Shown piece after piece: positions 1 through 13,396 of a stretch of 64,000 nt of DNA. The notes under the pieces are model-generated. The model did no database searches, was not told the origin of the DNA, and was given only the letters and a program-made list of their open reading frames with translations. Within the stretch, counting starts at the first letter, position 1. Each line of letters begins with the position of its first letter. This stretch comes from Macquaria australasica. Taxonomy: Eukaryota > Chordata > Actinopteri > Centrarchiformes > Percichthyidae. Made by a program: the position numbers and the translations under genes. Location of the stretch: the NCBI GenBank assembly GCA_005408345.1, contig SEMN01000125.1, positions 310,001 to 374,000 of the forward strand. The letters run 5' to 3'.

Positions 1-3000
1 TGAACCAAGAAGAAGACGTGAGTCAGGATCTCATGCTGCCATTGTGTCATCCACTGCTCACTGAGACACAACAAAGAGGATTCAAGCGCATGTTTTCTCC
101 ACAGGTGCTCAATCCAAAGAAAAAAGGAAAGAAGAAGAAAAAGTACCAAAACTCAGGAACGGTGAGTCAACAGTTTGTGCAGCTTTCACTGATGTTTTTC
201 TATTGTGACACCAACGCTGCACTTACACTGGACGCCCTTTGCTTAATAATTCATAATAATTCATTAAGAGTTCATGTGATTTGTTTATGTATGTATTTTT
301 CAACAGTGTCAGGGAAACACTAATATAATGTATCACATCACTTTTGAACCCAGTTGTTTCAAACACATTTTGTTTTTGTTCGTTGTTTGTACATGTGCCT
401 TCAGGTTTTAACTGAATAGAGGTGCCACCACAAATGCCTATCTCGTTATCTTTCATACTAAAAAATATCTTCCTATGACTGTACATCTTCATGGCAAGAT
501 CAGATTTGGTACCACACATACATCCATACTGTACAGTGCAGGTTGGAACTGAAAAATCACAACTCTCAAATACGGCTGCATTACCAACCGGACAAATTTG
601 GCAACTGCCCTGGGACCCCAAACCTCCAGGGGCCCCAAAAGCCCCAGGGGATTTGCACTACTGAAGCACAATATCAACTGTGCCCTGCATTACTATGTAA
701 TGTTTTGGTCTTATCTTGCAGTTGTGTCAAAATCTAGTTCTAATACCTTTATTATTTTAGTTTAAAATGTGCTCACATGCTGCATTTTTCTAAGAAAAAG
801 TAGTGTTTCATCAATTTTACTGGGTTTCTGGGTCTTTGTGCAAACTATAATGAAACTTCCATCTATAGTGTGCTGTGTGCACTGCACTTGATTGGAACTT
901 GAAAGCAACAGAAGCCCAACAAGGGGTTAAAATGTTCATAAGGTCTTATATATTCGAACAATTAAACATGAAAATATGTATAAAAATGAATCAGAATAAG
1001 TTGAAATAATAATATCAACAGTGAAAATAACCAACGTAAATAACACAAAAACATCAAAATAAAACTAAACATAGGTTATATATAAGTTCACCTTACATAG
1101 ACATAAACATTCAGTCCAATACACAAGAAAATACAGGAAAATATTCATTTTATTTATCAAAACATTTAATTTTCCGTGTATCTTGTCTCAATTTAAAGAA
1201 GTCATATTAGACTAGGTAGGTATCACCTGCCTGGGGAATGGTTTTTACACTATATCGCCTGTACCAGCGATATAATTTGCCTGACAATAGATTTTATTGA
1301 ATGTGTTTGTGAGAATCAAAGACTAATTAAAGCCAAAATTTAGTTAGTTATTGTTCTCTCTGTGGGCAAAGCAAAGGTCTTCCTGTGAGACTTTGGTAGT
1401 TTTTATGTGTTATAATTATATTACAGTAATCCCTGAGACGTAAGAAGTCTACCTAACCAGCCTGTGTTTGATACAGTGTTAACCACCACAAAATGACAAA
1501 ATAAGACATTTATGATTATTGGTTTAATCTGAAAAACAGGTGCTATATTAACAGACTCTGTAAAAGTGAGTAAAAAGTCTAATTCCTGCACTTTTCTGAC
1601 TGGCAGGTCACCCTCCTTTCCTGCCTGGTGGACACTGAGCTCTCCTTCCTGGACTACATCCGAGGCGGGTGAGTTCACAATAAATGGCAGCACATGATTC
1701 TGCAGAGATTAAGCACCAGCATCACTCTCACCATTAAATCCAGAGTCACTTGCAGTTGAGATGTAGCGTAGACTCAGCTGAGAGGATTCTTCGTGTTTAT
1801 CTCTTAGCTTCAATATTAAAACAGGCAGCTGCCGATAACCCGCTGCTTAATTGCTCGCTGCTGCATGCTTTTGAAACAAGCTGTGGTATAATCTAGTATG
1901 ATTGATGATTCCACTTTACTCCTTACATGATTTGTTTTCTCTTGTAGGACTCAGATTAATTTCACAGTGGCAATTGATTTCACGGCATCAAATGGTAAGT
2001 GTTTAAAAGCTTTGCTCTTATCAATAAAATGCCTTAAGTGTATCGAACAGATAAAACTTTGGTGGTTAACACTCGGATCTTTATTTGATGTGAACTCTTA
2101 AGTGATTCCTTATTAGTCAGTTTTAATTTGCTTTTTCTAAAGACACTTTCACCCCCTTTTACTAATCTAGAGACAAAGAAACGGCAAAGTAGCTGAAAGT
2201 TGGACGATTATAAGAACATTATCTATTACTTTAAACATCTGAACTGATTTTGATGTTCTTTATTAACCACAATTTGTACAGTTTGTGCCTCAGCGTAGAC
2301 GGAAACTCTTGACACCCACAAATTTGGAAACTACATTTCCAATTCAGATTGTTGCAAGCATGTAGTCGGTGTTTATGAAGCCCCACAGGTAAACTGCTGT
2401 ACATTTGTCAGTGACAACAATTTAACGAACAAAACGAGCAATTCTGCGCAGAAGACTTTGTCACAGATGAGTGATGTTCTCATTTTAGGAAGAGATGATT
2501 CAGTCAGTTAATATGTGTAATACAATTTTGGAGAAATCATTATGTCACAGGAGAAATGGGTGGCTTTCTTTGCTGCCATCAAATCAGTTTCCCAAATTCC
2601 CGTCTTTGAGAATGGCTGAAATAATAGGGATATTATGCATATTGTTAGATTATTTTTGTTTTTTGTTGGTAGCTGGGACGATGCTGAAGTTTTTCTTGTT
2701 GTTGCTCATATTTGCAAACTAGTTGTTTTGTCAGAGTAAAACTGTTATAATTTATTTTATAGTATTGCATAAAGCAGTCCTTGCATATTAAAGGACAAGG
2801 CTGGTGATATTCTATGTTTTCCTAATTATAAAAACAAAACAAAACATGAAAAGACCAAAACCAACAATGAAGTGATCTTGTAACAAGTATTGTCTTTGTA
2901 GCCCAAGCCTGATATATCATATTCATCTGTGCCATAAAGCTCCATTGTTGTTCAGAAAACTATTAAAAAACATCAATGAGCCACACTGTTGCACTGGGTG

Positions 3001-6000
3001 ACATTTTCCTTCATTATGATGAACATGGGAGCTGTAGTTAATTTTCATTCAATCCCACATACACTGTCCTACTCACTAGAGCACCAAGTGTGTATTAATC
3101 CGCAGCTGTAAATAGTCCCTAACAAAATGCACTATTTCCTTTTGTTTAGTGTCCAGCTGTTTTAGGAAATTACTGAGCCATTTTTAAAATGAAACAACTT
3201 ATTTCTGACCCATTTTTAAAGATTGACGTCTTCAGAAAGAATTAAAAGGCTTGGGGGTGAATGCTATCGACGGTACAAAAGTCAGGAAGTATTTAGAGGA
3301 AAAATATAAAACCAAACCAGCCTTATACTGTAATGTCACCATTGTGGTTCCAGTTTTTGGATTTACTTTCATGTATTTATCCTTATCTGTTCTCATGTCC
3401 CTGTTGGTGCCAAAAATAAAGACAAGACAAATGAAGCCTTTGTTTTTAATATTTTTATCATTCCTTGTTTTTATTTTTAATTGTCACAAGCGGCTTCTTG
3501 CGTTTATGGAAAGGAAAGACATCGCATATTTACTGATTTCACTCATTTATGACAGTGGGAGAGAAGATCTTGGAGGGTCAGCAGGTCACTGTAGCTCATC
3601 ATCTTAATAGTGTAGTAACTAAATTGCAACTGTGGCTTCATGTTACTTAGCTGCACTGTAAAATTACGGTTCCTTACACTACTGGTTGAGGTTTGAGGCA
3701 ACCAGTGAGATTATTTCTTCCTCCAGTGCAGCTGTGCCTTGGACAAATGTTTGTGTAACTAAAACTCAAGTCTGCGTTTTTAACCCCCTTCCACCCACTC
3801 CCCTCCTTTTTATTTTAATATGACTCACAGCTCAGGGGTAGCAGGCATAATTACAGTTTGATGCTGATGTGTGTTTAACTGTGTTGAACCATTCGGGTCC
3901 CAGGCAACCCGTCCCAGCCCACCTCGCTCCATTACATGAGCCCATACCAGCTGAATGACTACGCCATGGCGCTGCGGGCCGTCGGAGAGATCATCCAGGA
4001 CTACGACAGCGACAAGTTGTTTCCTGCACTGGGCTTTGGTGCCAAGCTTCCCCCAGATGGACGGGTCTCGCACGAGTTTGCCCTGGTACGGAGACGACCT
4101 TCTCCCATCGTTTGTATCATCTATACATCCACCTGTCTGTCTACATACACAAATCTTCCAATCATTTATCTTTCCATTTATCCATATATAGGTACTGAAG
4201 AAAATCTGTGCACCCATTTCCCTACATAAACGTACATAAAATATGCCTGTTTCTTTATTCCACATAAACACTATAACCAAACAAAACCACGAGGAAGAAG
4301 ACTGTCACTTTGTAAGAGGCCTCCAGCAGGTTAGATTTGGCAGGAAATATTTTTACAGCATAAAAATATATTGCTTTATGGCAGAAAGCAGGAAGGTGGC
4401 ACTGTTCTTCAAACACTAACAAATGTTCAAAGTGACAATGCTAACATGCTAATGTTTAGCAGGTTGGTCACCATTTTTAGTTTAGTGTGTTAGCATGCTA
4501 ACATTTGAGAATTAGCATTGAACCCAAAGTACAGGTGAGGCTGATGGGAGTGTCATTAGTTTTGCAGGTTATTGAACAATTAAACAAAATTAAAATTTAG
4601 ACTTGATGATGTCAAAAGATGTGAAGTCACGAGGAACACCAAAGTCGTAATAAACCTTGTCTGGGGAACCATGAATGTCTGTACCAAATTTTGACCCAAT
4701 CCATCTAGTAGATGTGGAACTATTTGATAGTTGATAAATGAAATCTGCCATTAGCACTAAAGGAAAAGTCAGTCCAAATAAATCTAAAGTTAGATTTATT
4801 CTCTGGGAAACAGGAATGTCTGTACCAAATTGCATGGCAGTCCATCCCATAGTTCTTAAGATATTTATCGTCTTAAGTAAAGTCAGAGAGAAAATCTTTG
4901 TGACATGAAGCAGTGGGGCTCATGTGAAATGTGGTGCTAATTTTGAACAACATTAAGATTAAGACTGGCAGTTTAAAAACAAATTCATATTTGGCTTGCT
5001 CTCAAACTGCTGTTGAATATGGCACTGAGAATAAATCTTTTAACGGCTTTCATGCCAGCCGGAGGAGCCTGTCTGTTACAGTGAGAGCACAGGCAACTTG
5101 CAAGTCTCTCAGAGAAAGATATAAACATATATAAGTTATACCAGAACTATGAAAGAAAAACTCAGTAAAAGTAAACTGAAAACACACAGCATGCAACCAC
5201 GCACTTTTATACACAGATGACCAATTACAGGCAACAGTGTGTTGGTGGGTGGTGAACGCTGCTGTCCAAAAACATGAGTAAATTCAGCCAACCAGCCTGC
5301 GCACACTGTGCTGATGGAAGCCAAATGAGCTGGTTGGTTTTTGGCTGTAAACAAGCCATTTTACACACCAAATGTACTTGTTTTTTCTCTATATACTGCC
5401 AGTCTAAGTCCTACTGAAGTGACAAAAATCAAAGTTTGACAATCATTTGATAACTCTAACATCAAAAAATCATGCACACAGCACCCATTAAGGTTAAATA
5501 ATCTAGATTATGTGACTCCTCCGCTTAACGCTATCAGTTTTCAACCATGCATGTTTTTAACTCTCCATCTCTCATCCTCCACCCTCCATCCATCCATCCA
5601 TCCGTCCATACCACTTTGCCAATGTCAAGCGCTCCGAGGCTCTAGATGTCCTGGACTCCTGACCACTCCTCAGCCACCCATAATCCTCTTCCTGGTCTCC
5701 TGTCACTTCCAGATGTTGCTCCAGAGGCGTTTACAGCCAATACAGCTGCTCAGCGTTGGGTAACAGCCTCCCCAGGGGCGCCGACCTTGAGACAAGGCAC
5801 ATATGCATTAATCTAACCATTAAGGATTTAACTAAGTCAGCTCTTAAAGAGGAAGTCTGCAGCTGTGTAGCCACAGTGGGAGAAAGCCACCACTGAATCC
5901 GACTTAATTATTCAAGCTCCATTTATAAAGCAAAGGAGTCTCATGTGCATTGTGTTCGTACTCGTGGGCAATCAAGCAGAGTTAGTCAAGATGGTTTCAT

Positions 6001-8784
6001 ACTAAGATAATTATAAAGCCCTAAACATATGGGTAGCTTAAATAATGTATTGTTTACTATCTTAAACCCAGTCAACCAGACATCAATTTTAATATTTTTT
6101 GAAAGGATGTGGAGGGCTGGAGAGATACAAAAACACTGCAACAATTTTGGTTCAACATCTTAAAAGAAGTGGATGAGCTTCTCTCAGTCAAAGTCATTCC
6201 AAGACAAATTATCATTATGTGTTGTCTCCTTCTAACCTCTGGTGCAAACAATCTGTACCTCACCACAATGGATTTTACCAAACTGCTTCCCCTGGTATCC
6301 ATTCCTCATGCAGAGTTAAGCATGTGAAATGGCTTGCCTCGGGATATTCTTTACAGAAATGCTGCAACAGAAGAATTAAACTGTCGACATTTCCCTAAAA
6401 TATGTGCAATATGTTTAATGTAAGATTGGATTTTACGTCCTTAAGGGCTTGCAACCCCCTAGTGCCTTTTACACTAGGTAATATTTTTTGATAATATTGG
6501 AGTATTATTGATGCTGTGGCCCTGGGGTGTCCAATTTTGATGTCTCTGAGTATGCATGCAATCCTGTTATCCTGCAATTTGCAGCCAAAACATTCCTGTT
6601 TTGAAAATAAAATGTAATTCCATCCCAGCTCTTTTTCCCATAAAGGGATATAAAATCTACAAATAAGTTTTTTTTTCTCCTTCATGGTGGCGCTGTTTTT
6701 ATTATTCCTTTCAGCTACACTGTCTCTGAATATATCAAAACAAAGTATATTCAATTTCATTTTCACTTTGATGCATGGTGTTAAAATGTGTGTAGGTCCC
6801 AGGTCTACCCGTAGACGTAATGTAAGCAAGTTATTCTAATTGCCCTTGAATATATTTAACACATTTTTCACAATATTAGCTGGCTGACATTAAATCAATG
6901 ACGGTGGCACACTGTATGTTAACTGTTTGCCTGTGGCTTAGTGAACACCTAAAGCAGCATCATCCTGAAGGAGAAAAACTCATGTGTAATCTTTGTAAAT
7001 TAGTTCCTGGAAGGACATTAAAGTGTAGTTAAACTCACAGGCGACAGAATCAGACCATCGTCTTTTAATTTGCCTCAATACACAAGAAGAAGAACTTACT
7101 GTCTTTGTCTTAAGCTTGGGATAATTGTACAAAGTGAGGCTAAAAAAAGATTTTCTTGAATCTGCATGCAATCACTTGAATTGTGTTGCAGCAGCTGTTA
7201 AGACACATTTGATGCAAGCCTACATGTCCCCCATAAAAAATATATACTTTAATACAGCTGAAAAATGATGGCCATCATGAATTTTAATCACATTATGTGA
7301 CACTAAAAACTTCCAAGGACATTTGTGCATAAGAAATATCTTAATTTCTTAATTATATACAAAACTAAACGATGAATCCCATTTGCAACATTTGTAAAAC
7401 TGACTTTAAATGTTGTTCTTTACTTATCGATGAATAAAAAAAACTACTGGTACCAGGAAGCCGACTCCACACATCAAATGCAGCATTGTGTCAATTTGCC
7501 AACTCCCCCTTCCCACCAGCCTAGCTATACTGAAGCTGCCATGAGAACAAGGTGATAAAGAGGGGAGTTTATGGCTCTCTTTAGCTATCTTGTATTCTTC
7601 TCTAAACACAAATCTAATCAAAACTAGTTTCCCACAAGCATATCTCAAAAAATCGAGGCACCCCAAGGCCTTCTCATCTTTACGACCAGACAGTCTGAAC
7701 CTTCTCTTATGTCAAAGGTTGCAACGCCCCTTTTGAGTTAGATGATTCAGCAAGTTTACATATACTCCCACAGTTATTAACGGTTTTGTCTTTCTGTTTT
7801 TGTGCAGAATGGTAATCCACAGAACCCATACTGTAATGGTATCGAGGGGGTGATGGAGGCCTATTATCAGAGTCTCAAATCTGTGCGTCTCTACGGACCC
7901 ACCCACTTCTCCCCTGTTATTAACCATGTGGCCAGGTAGGTTCACTATAATCACAGCCAGGGACGTGGAACATATAAGCTCTCACACACACAAATGTCAT
8001 GGAGTGCAATACCACCATGAAATGTTACAGTTCTGCTGAAGAAATTCCTATAACATCTATTGGCTTTGGTGAAATTCCAGCCATGCTTGTGGGCTGCTGT
8101 ACAGCGATCTGTGAAGCAAAGGGAGGAGATTAAAATAAATGTGCTAATAGCTCCGTCACCTAAGAGGAATCAATTCCTACTGTGGAGGTTTGGACACGTG
8201 CAACAACCACAACAGTCCTTAAGAAGGAATCCAGTCTGCACGGTGACTGATGGGGTTGCCGTCAGGTTCAGGAGAAGGCACCAAGGAAAAAAATAAAATA
8301 AAAAAACTGATAATCCCCATGCACAGTAGGAGAAACAGTACTGTGAATAACAGTGAATGTCACACCTCCCACCATTTCACAAACACAGTAAATGAATCCC
8401 TGTAGACACAAGTAGAAAATATGTAGCAGTGCTGCGGTTCTAAAAAGACCAAAACCTGAATAACGAGAGACATATGGGCCCTGAAGTGCAGTTAAACTGT
8501 TATGGAAGCAACAAATTATAAATGCAAAAAGCTGCTCTTCCACTGTTTTAAATATTTAAAACAAATAATATACACTTTTAGTAGATACTACCAGAAACTG
8601 TCAGCAGCACTTTCCCAATTTACACGAATAACCTTTCATAAAAAGTGCTGTTTTGTAGTACAGTATTTCCCGACTTCCTCCTGACGCTCCCTATTGCCAG
8701 ATCTAGTCATGATCCTCAACTCATCCTCAACTGACTGTAACAAGCACTTTTCTCACCTTTCATCATCAGCTTTCAAATCCCCAC

Positions 8785-8853
<69 letters not shown>

Positions 8854-11800
8854 AATGTCGTCCGCCCACTCAGCCTGAGAATAGCTGCATTGTTCAGCGC
8901 TCACTTCTGTGGAGCATCTGACTAAAACCCGGGAAGACGTCACTAAAAAAAAAGTGACACCAAGTCACATCAGATTCCTAATTGTCCGACTGTTTGTGCG
9001 TAAGAGCGCTGTTTAACATAAACTCTCACAATATTGTCCTGTGACATCACTTCAAACATTTCACTGGTTTATAAAGCAGCAAAACTGCTCCAAACGTTAG
9101 TTTAGAGCTAGACAATAAACCTGACTCCAAGGTGTATTGGTATAAGTCTATTTAAAGCATAAACCATAATATTTCCAATGATAAATTATGAAATAAAAGT
9201 AGTGGTAGCACACTGCATCAGTATATTATTATAATATTATATTTTATTATATTATATTCAATATATTTTGTATGATATTAAATTGTCTGTGTTCCCATGT
9301 TTACTTTTTAATGCTGTCATTTTAGCCAGGTCTCACTTGTCAAGTCAATTTTATTTATATAGCCCAATATCACAACAACAAATGGGACAGTATACAACAC
9401 CCTCTGTCCTTAGACCTTCAATCGAAAAACTCCCCCCAAAAAACTTTTTAATAGGGAAAAAATGGGAGAAACCTCAGGAAGAGCAACTGAGGAGGAATCC
9501 CTCTCCCAGGACGGACAGACATGCAATAGATGTCATGTGTACAGAATAGACCAACATATTAAAATGACAGTATGGACAATCAGGATGACAAAATTATAGA
9601 TAGACTGTAAACATATATGAAGAATATGGATCCTGAAGAAGCTGTTGATGAAGATGGTTTTAATACAAGTTAAATTAGTTGAATTTAATATCAAGTTTGG
9701 AGGTTAAATTGAAAATAGACATATAGATTAAAACAACACCCCCACCTTGTTTAGTAGCCTGAGCAACATAATGTATTTCAAGAGACATCCTGGTTAAATA
9801 AAGGTAAAAAAAAGTAGTAGAAGTACTACTTCAATGAAAACCACACCATGATTAATAAAATAAAACATACACATAACTATGTATTAAATGCTTTAATTAC
9901 CAAAAACCTTACAAAATAATTTCCACAATCAATAACTAGAAAAATACAAATTTTATATTTTACATGACATACTTTATTTTGGCTTAGCACAGATGCTTAC
10001 TCTGTAATTGGACCATTCGTCCTCAAAAAGATAAGATTGTCTTTAGTGATCACTGAGGGGTAATAGCCTAATATGGGATATTATGTAATAAGGTAATTTC
10101 AGCAGCAACGAATGTGGTTTGAGATGGGGGTGCATTATATACGTAGGGCTACTGCAGCGAGTTCATTTTGTACTTCCATAAAGTTAAGGAATGCTCCAAA
10201 AACACTGCATCCTACACTTCCCATAATGCAACTCGATTGCGTCTTTTTGTGTCTGTAAATCTCTGTGCCTCCAGTTTGTAACTCTGTTAAAAAATGTTTA
10301 GCCTCCAAACTCATGCCAAGATGACCTCTCAGACTTTAGAAATCTCTTCATGATCAGTTAACTGGTCTTGATGTGTTAAATCAGTGGAGTGCCCTTTCTA
10401 AATAAATACAGATTTCAGCAGAAAAGAAAAGTCAGAATGTCCCTTTTTAGGTTAATTAAATGTTAAAAGAAGTGCAGTCTTTCTGTCTGCCTCTCTCTTG
10501 TTTTTGCTCATTTGACCTTTGACCCCGTCTCTCCCCATGCCAGGTATGCGTCAGCGGTGACAGACGGCTCACAGTACTTCATCCTGCTCATCATCTCTGA
10601 CGGCGTGATCACAGACATGGCACAGACCAAGGAGTCCATAGTCAATGTACAGTAGCAAATTTAAACTCAAATCTATGTACTGTGTGTTTTATTGTCCAAA
10701 CGTTATTGTTAAGATGGGAGAAAACATCTTAACCAGTAAACATACAATGGAATAACAAATGTAATTTACAGTATAATGAACAGCAGCAGTCCATGTACTG
10801 TATATGCCCATATTCATTCAGTTAATTGACTGTTAAACATGTGAGGACCCCCGGGAGGTCCAGCTATGATTAAGCCACTAATGGACAAACAAACAATACG
10901 AAAGGCAGCTGCTGTCTTTCTCTTTTAGTGCTTCCATCTCTCTCTTTCACTCATCTTCCCTAATGAGGGGAGTAAGGGAAGGGGGGGGGGGGGTCGATCT
11001 GGTCAGGTCACTCTCCCCCCTGCACCCCCCAATCCTTCTCTAATCAGCTCTAATAACACAGCTTTCTAATCAGAGTGGTCGGAGCGATTTTTCATTTATT
11101 TGGAGCCTCAGTGGCCTGTGCTCGCTGCTCTGCATCACACAGCCTCTCCTCCCCCATGTGATGTAATGTTATTGTAAAGTAAGATTCGAGAGTAATTATT
11201 TACTAGCCCGCGGAGGATCCATGCCCCTCATATCTCAAGCAATTTGGGCATCCATCTAATAACCACAGGAAGTTATGAAACACTGGGAAAAAAAAAACTT
11301 CATTCATCACGCGAACTGTACTTTGCTGTCCCACTCGGCCAAGATTTAATAAACAATATTGCGATGCAGGGCAGCAGTTCAGCCGTAGCTCAGGGCAGAG
11401 AAAGATGTAAATGGGAGTCATTTTTAAGCTGTCAAGCTTTGGGAGATTTAGACAAAGTTGTAGATGCATGAAATTAGAAAACTCCAGAACTGGCCAGATG
11501 AGAGGCTTTATGAAACTGGCTGCAGAGGGCAGAAGGAATTGGATGAACCCCGTCTGTCTTAACAATGCCATTGAATTTTGAGCTATTGAGCTTCCTTTTT
11601 ATGGACTGTTAGCTTACAGTTAGTAATTCGCGGGGGTATTTCACTGGCAGCCTGCAGCGTTTAAGATAGCAAATGGTGAAAAGAGCGAACGTTGCCTCTT
11701 CCCCGCTTTTGATGCACTTATTTTGTCTCCTTCCACCCTCTACAGGCCGCGTCTCTGCCCATGTCAATTATAATAGTTGGGGTTGGACCAGCGGAATTTG

Positions 11801-13396
11801 ACGGTAAGCAGCGTGAAGATCACGTGCGTGTGTGTGTGCATGTTTGTGTGTAGGTGTATGCGGGTGTTTATGTGCATGCGGTAATCCTTCGCCTTCATTC
11901 TTCTTCCTATCTCGCCTCCCACATGGTTCAACCCTTCCTTGTGCAGCTCTTCTTTTCTTCTCTCCTCCATTCTCCATCCCCTTAATTCCCCCCCTCCTTC
12001 TCCACTGAATCTGAGGTTAAGTGAATGTGAAAATTCTCATTTGTCAGACCAGAGGTGGTGCTTTATTTTTATTTTTATTTTTTTTGTTTTTTCAATGGAC
12101 GATGGTCACATTTCTCAGCTCTCTCCTGTGTTGTCATGTTTACATTTTCGCGGAGCAGTCCTCTGTAAAAACATGCTCACTCACGATGAGCAATTAGCCT
12201 GCAAAGTCAAAGGGATTCAACGATTATTATGCTTATGAAGTCAGTGTGCACGGTTGCATGATGGCCCCTGTGGTGCACATCGCTGGCTGTGCTTACACAT
12301 ATTCTAGCTTCGCGCCCAGCGACACAAATTCTGTGTACTCATGCCACGTTTGGCATTACCAACACTCCAAGGAAATGTAACCCAGTGGCACGCAAAACAC
12401 ACAAACTGCGTGTCGCGTTTGCTCGGCGTGGCTTTGACATGGCGGTTCGAGTCTCCTGACAGGGCGTGACTGATGTGCTTCCCTCCGCAGAGATGATCGA
12501 GCTGGACGGGGACGAGGAGAGGATCTCATCTCAAGGACGATATGCAGAGAGGGACATTGTTCAGGTACAGAATATTTCCCAAAGACATGGTTGACTGGCT
12601 GTGAGACTGTTCGCTCAGCAGAATGTTTTCAGAGAAATGTGGGATTTATGATTAATGGGAAAAGGTCATGGTGCTTGACCCTCTGCTGTGCTCTTGTTCT
12701 CAGTCTGCCATTTTTCTCCTTTCCGCTGTCTTGCTCCTCTAAACTAAATCCACCTTTTCTCTGTGTCCTTTTCATTCTGTTCTTCTCTTTCACTTTTTCT
12801 TTCCTGATAATTTATCTAACTATATCCTGTTCTCTTCTACTCTTATTCCTTTCCTCCTCTCCTCTCCTTATTTCTTCTTCTCTCCTCTCCTTGTTTCCTC
12901 TTCTCTCCAATTCTCTCCTTCTTTCCTCTCTTTTCCTCTCCCTGTTTCCTCTCCTCTCTTCTCATCTCCTTTTTCCTCTTCTCTCCTTCTTTTCTCTCCT
13001 CTCCTCTCCTTTCCTGTTCTTATTCCTTTCCTCCTCTTCTCTCCTTATTTCTTCTTCTCTCCTCTCCTTGTTTCCTCTCCTCTCCTCTCCTCTCTTTTTC
13101 TCTCCTCTCCCCGCTTCCTCTCCTCTCATTTCCTTGTTTCCTCACCTCTCCTCTCCTTGCATCCTCTCCTCTCTTCTCCTCAGTTCGTTCCTTTCAGAGA
13201 CTACATTGACCGGCGTGGAAACCACATCCTCAGCATGGCTCGCCTGGCTAAGGAAGTGCTCGCCGAGATCCCAGACCAGTTCCTGTCCTACATGAGGACC
13301 CGAGGGATCAAACCAGGCCCCTTGCCGCCTCCTTACACCCCCTGTCCACCACCGGCTATCCACCCCCTCCTCGCCAGACGGGTAAGCCGAATCTAA
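1..13396 (+). CDS. cpne8: Copine, CPNE8-like (3' part, ten exons visible)
   Basis: Copines are calcium-dependent phospholipid-binding proteins with two N-terminal C2 domains and a C-terminal von Willebrand A-like (copine) domain; they act at membranes. Only the linker and A domain are here. Inferred coding exons: 1-17, 105-161, 1607-1668, 1948-1994, 3904-4085, 7808-7935, 10544-10646, 11746-11803, 12491-12564 and 13184-13396. Phases join without a break. Visible landmarks are the lysine-rich linker VLNPKKKGKKKKK, the metal-site-like DFTASNGNP, FPALGFGAKLPPDG, MSIIIVGVGPAEFD and DIVQFVPFRDYIDR. The fit is closer to CPNE8 (NPQNPYCNGIEGVMEAYY, GIKP.P.PPPYTP) than to CPNE5 or CPNE9, judged from memory without alignment. 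The last exon reads to TAA at 13394-13396 and ends ...LLARRVSRI. A possible donor (GTAAGC) at 13382 means an extra downstream exon cannot be excluded. The first exon is cut by the window edge. Confidence 0.88.
2785..3180 (+). repeat. Teleost interspersed repeat beginning TTAAAGGACAAGG
   Basis: The stretch begins TTAAAGGACAAGGCTGGTGA and lies in a copine intron. A diverged relative lies in reverse orientation near 20355-20590. Both share the stems 'aagaccaaaaccaacaa' and 'cccacatacactgtcct'. Two related copies in one window mark it as dispersed. The family name is not assigned. Confidence 0.55.
4432..4880 (+). repeat. Teleost interspersed repeat with internal tandem sub-units
   Basis: This intronic copine sequence carries the palindromic stretch GCTAACATGCTAATG / TTAGCATGCTAAC (about 4440-4505). 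It is followed by two diverged sub-units about 140 bp apart, each containing 'aatgtctgtaccaaatt' (near 4674 and 4814). The layout matches a repeat I recognise as common in spiny-rayed fish. No coding capacity is visible. Confidence 0.55.
4881..7807 (+). other. Rest of a large copine intron; no gene recognised
   Basis: I see no exon, RNA gene or recognisable protein remnant here. There is a short (CATC)n run at about 5585-5602. The short open frames have no recognisable domains and atypical composition. Confidence 0.5.
8786..8851 (+). repeat. (CT)n microsatellite
   Basis: About 66 bases of nearly perfect CT dinucleotide repeat with one GT interruption, inside a copine intron. Any serine/leucine-rich open frame through it is an artefact of the repeat. 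Confidence 0.95.
9341..9660 (+). repeat. Teleost interspersed repeat (CAAGTCAATTTTATTTATATAG type)
   Basis: The copy starts with a CAAGTCAATTTTATTTATAT head and continues with a 'cctcaggaagagcaactgag' and 'cccaggacggacagacatgc' block. It lies in a copine intron. I recognise it as a high-copy fish repeat. Related heads occur at 35363-35637 and, reversed, at 52840-52962. Confidence 0.6.
10980..10994 (+). repeat. Poly-G run followed by pyrimidine-rich sequence
   Basis: An almost unbroken run of G flanked by CT-rich sequence in a copine intron. It could form a G-rich secondary structure and may also be a length-variable or assembly-prone site. Confidence 0.8.
12700..13183 (+). repeat. Long polypyrimidine tract (TCCTC-type) up to the last copine exon
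   Basis: Nearly 500 bases are dominated by C and T on the + strand, with irregular units such as TCCTCTCC, TTCCTCT and TTATTTCTTC. The tract ends directly at the CAG acceptor of the final copine exon at 13184. The 234-residue serine/leucine-rich open frame across it is not a gene. The tract probably serves as an oversized polypyrimidine tract and is a candidate H-DNA former. Confidence 0.85.

Noticed and set aside
3251..3607. 118-residue open frame with hydrophobic stretches
   Set aside because: It has no recognisable domain and no splice or promoter context, and lies in a copine intron. It is likely chance.
8786..8851. Possible regulatory CT array or CRISPR-like repetition
   Set aside because: It is a plain dinucleotide microsatellite without spacers.
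12591..13295. 234-residue open frame rich in serine, leucine and phenylalanine
   Set aside because: It is produced by the polypyrimidine tract and runs out of frame into the last copine exon.
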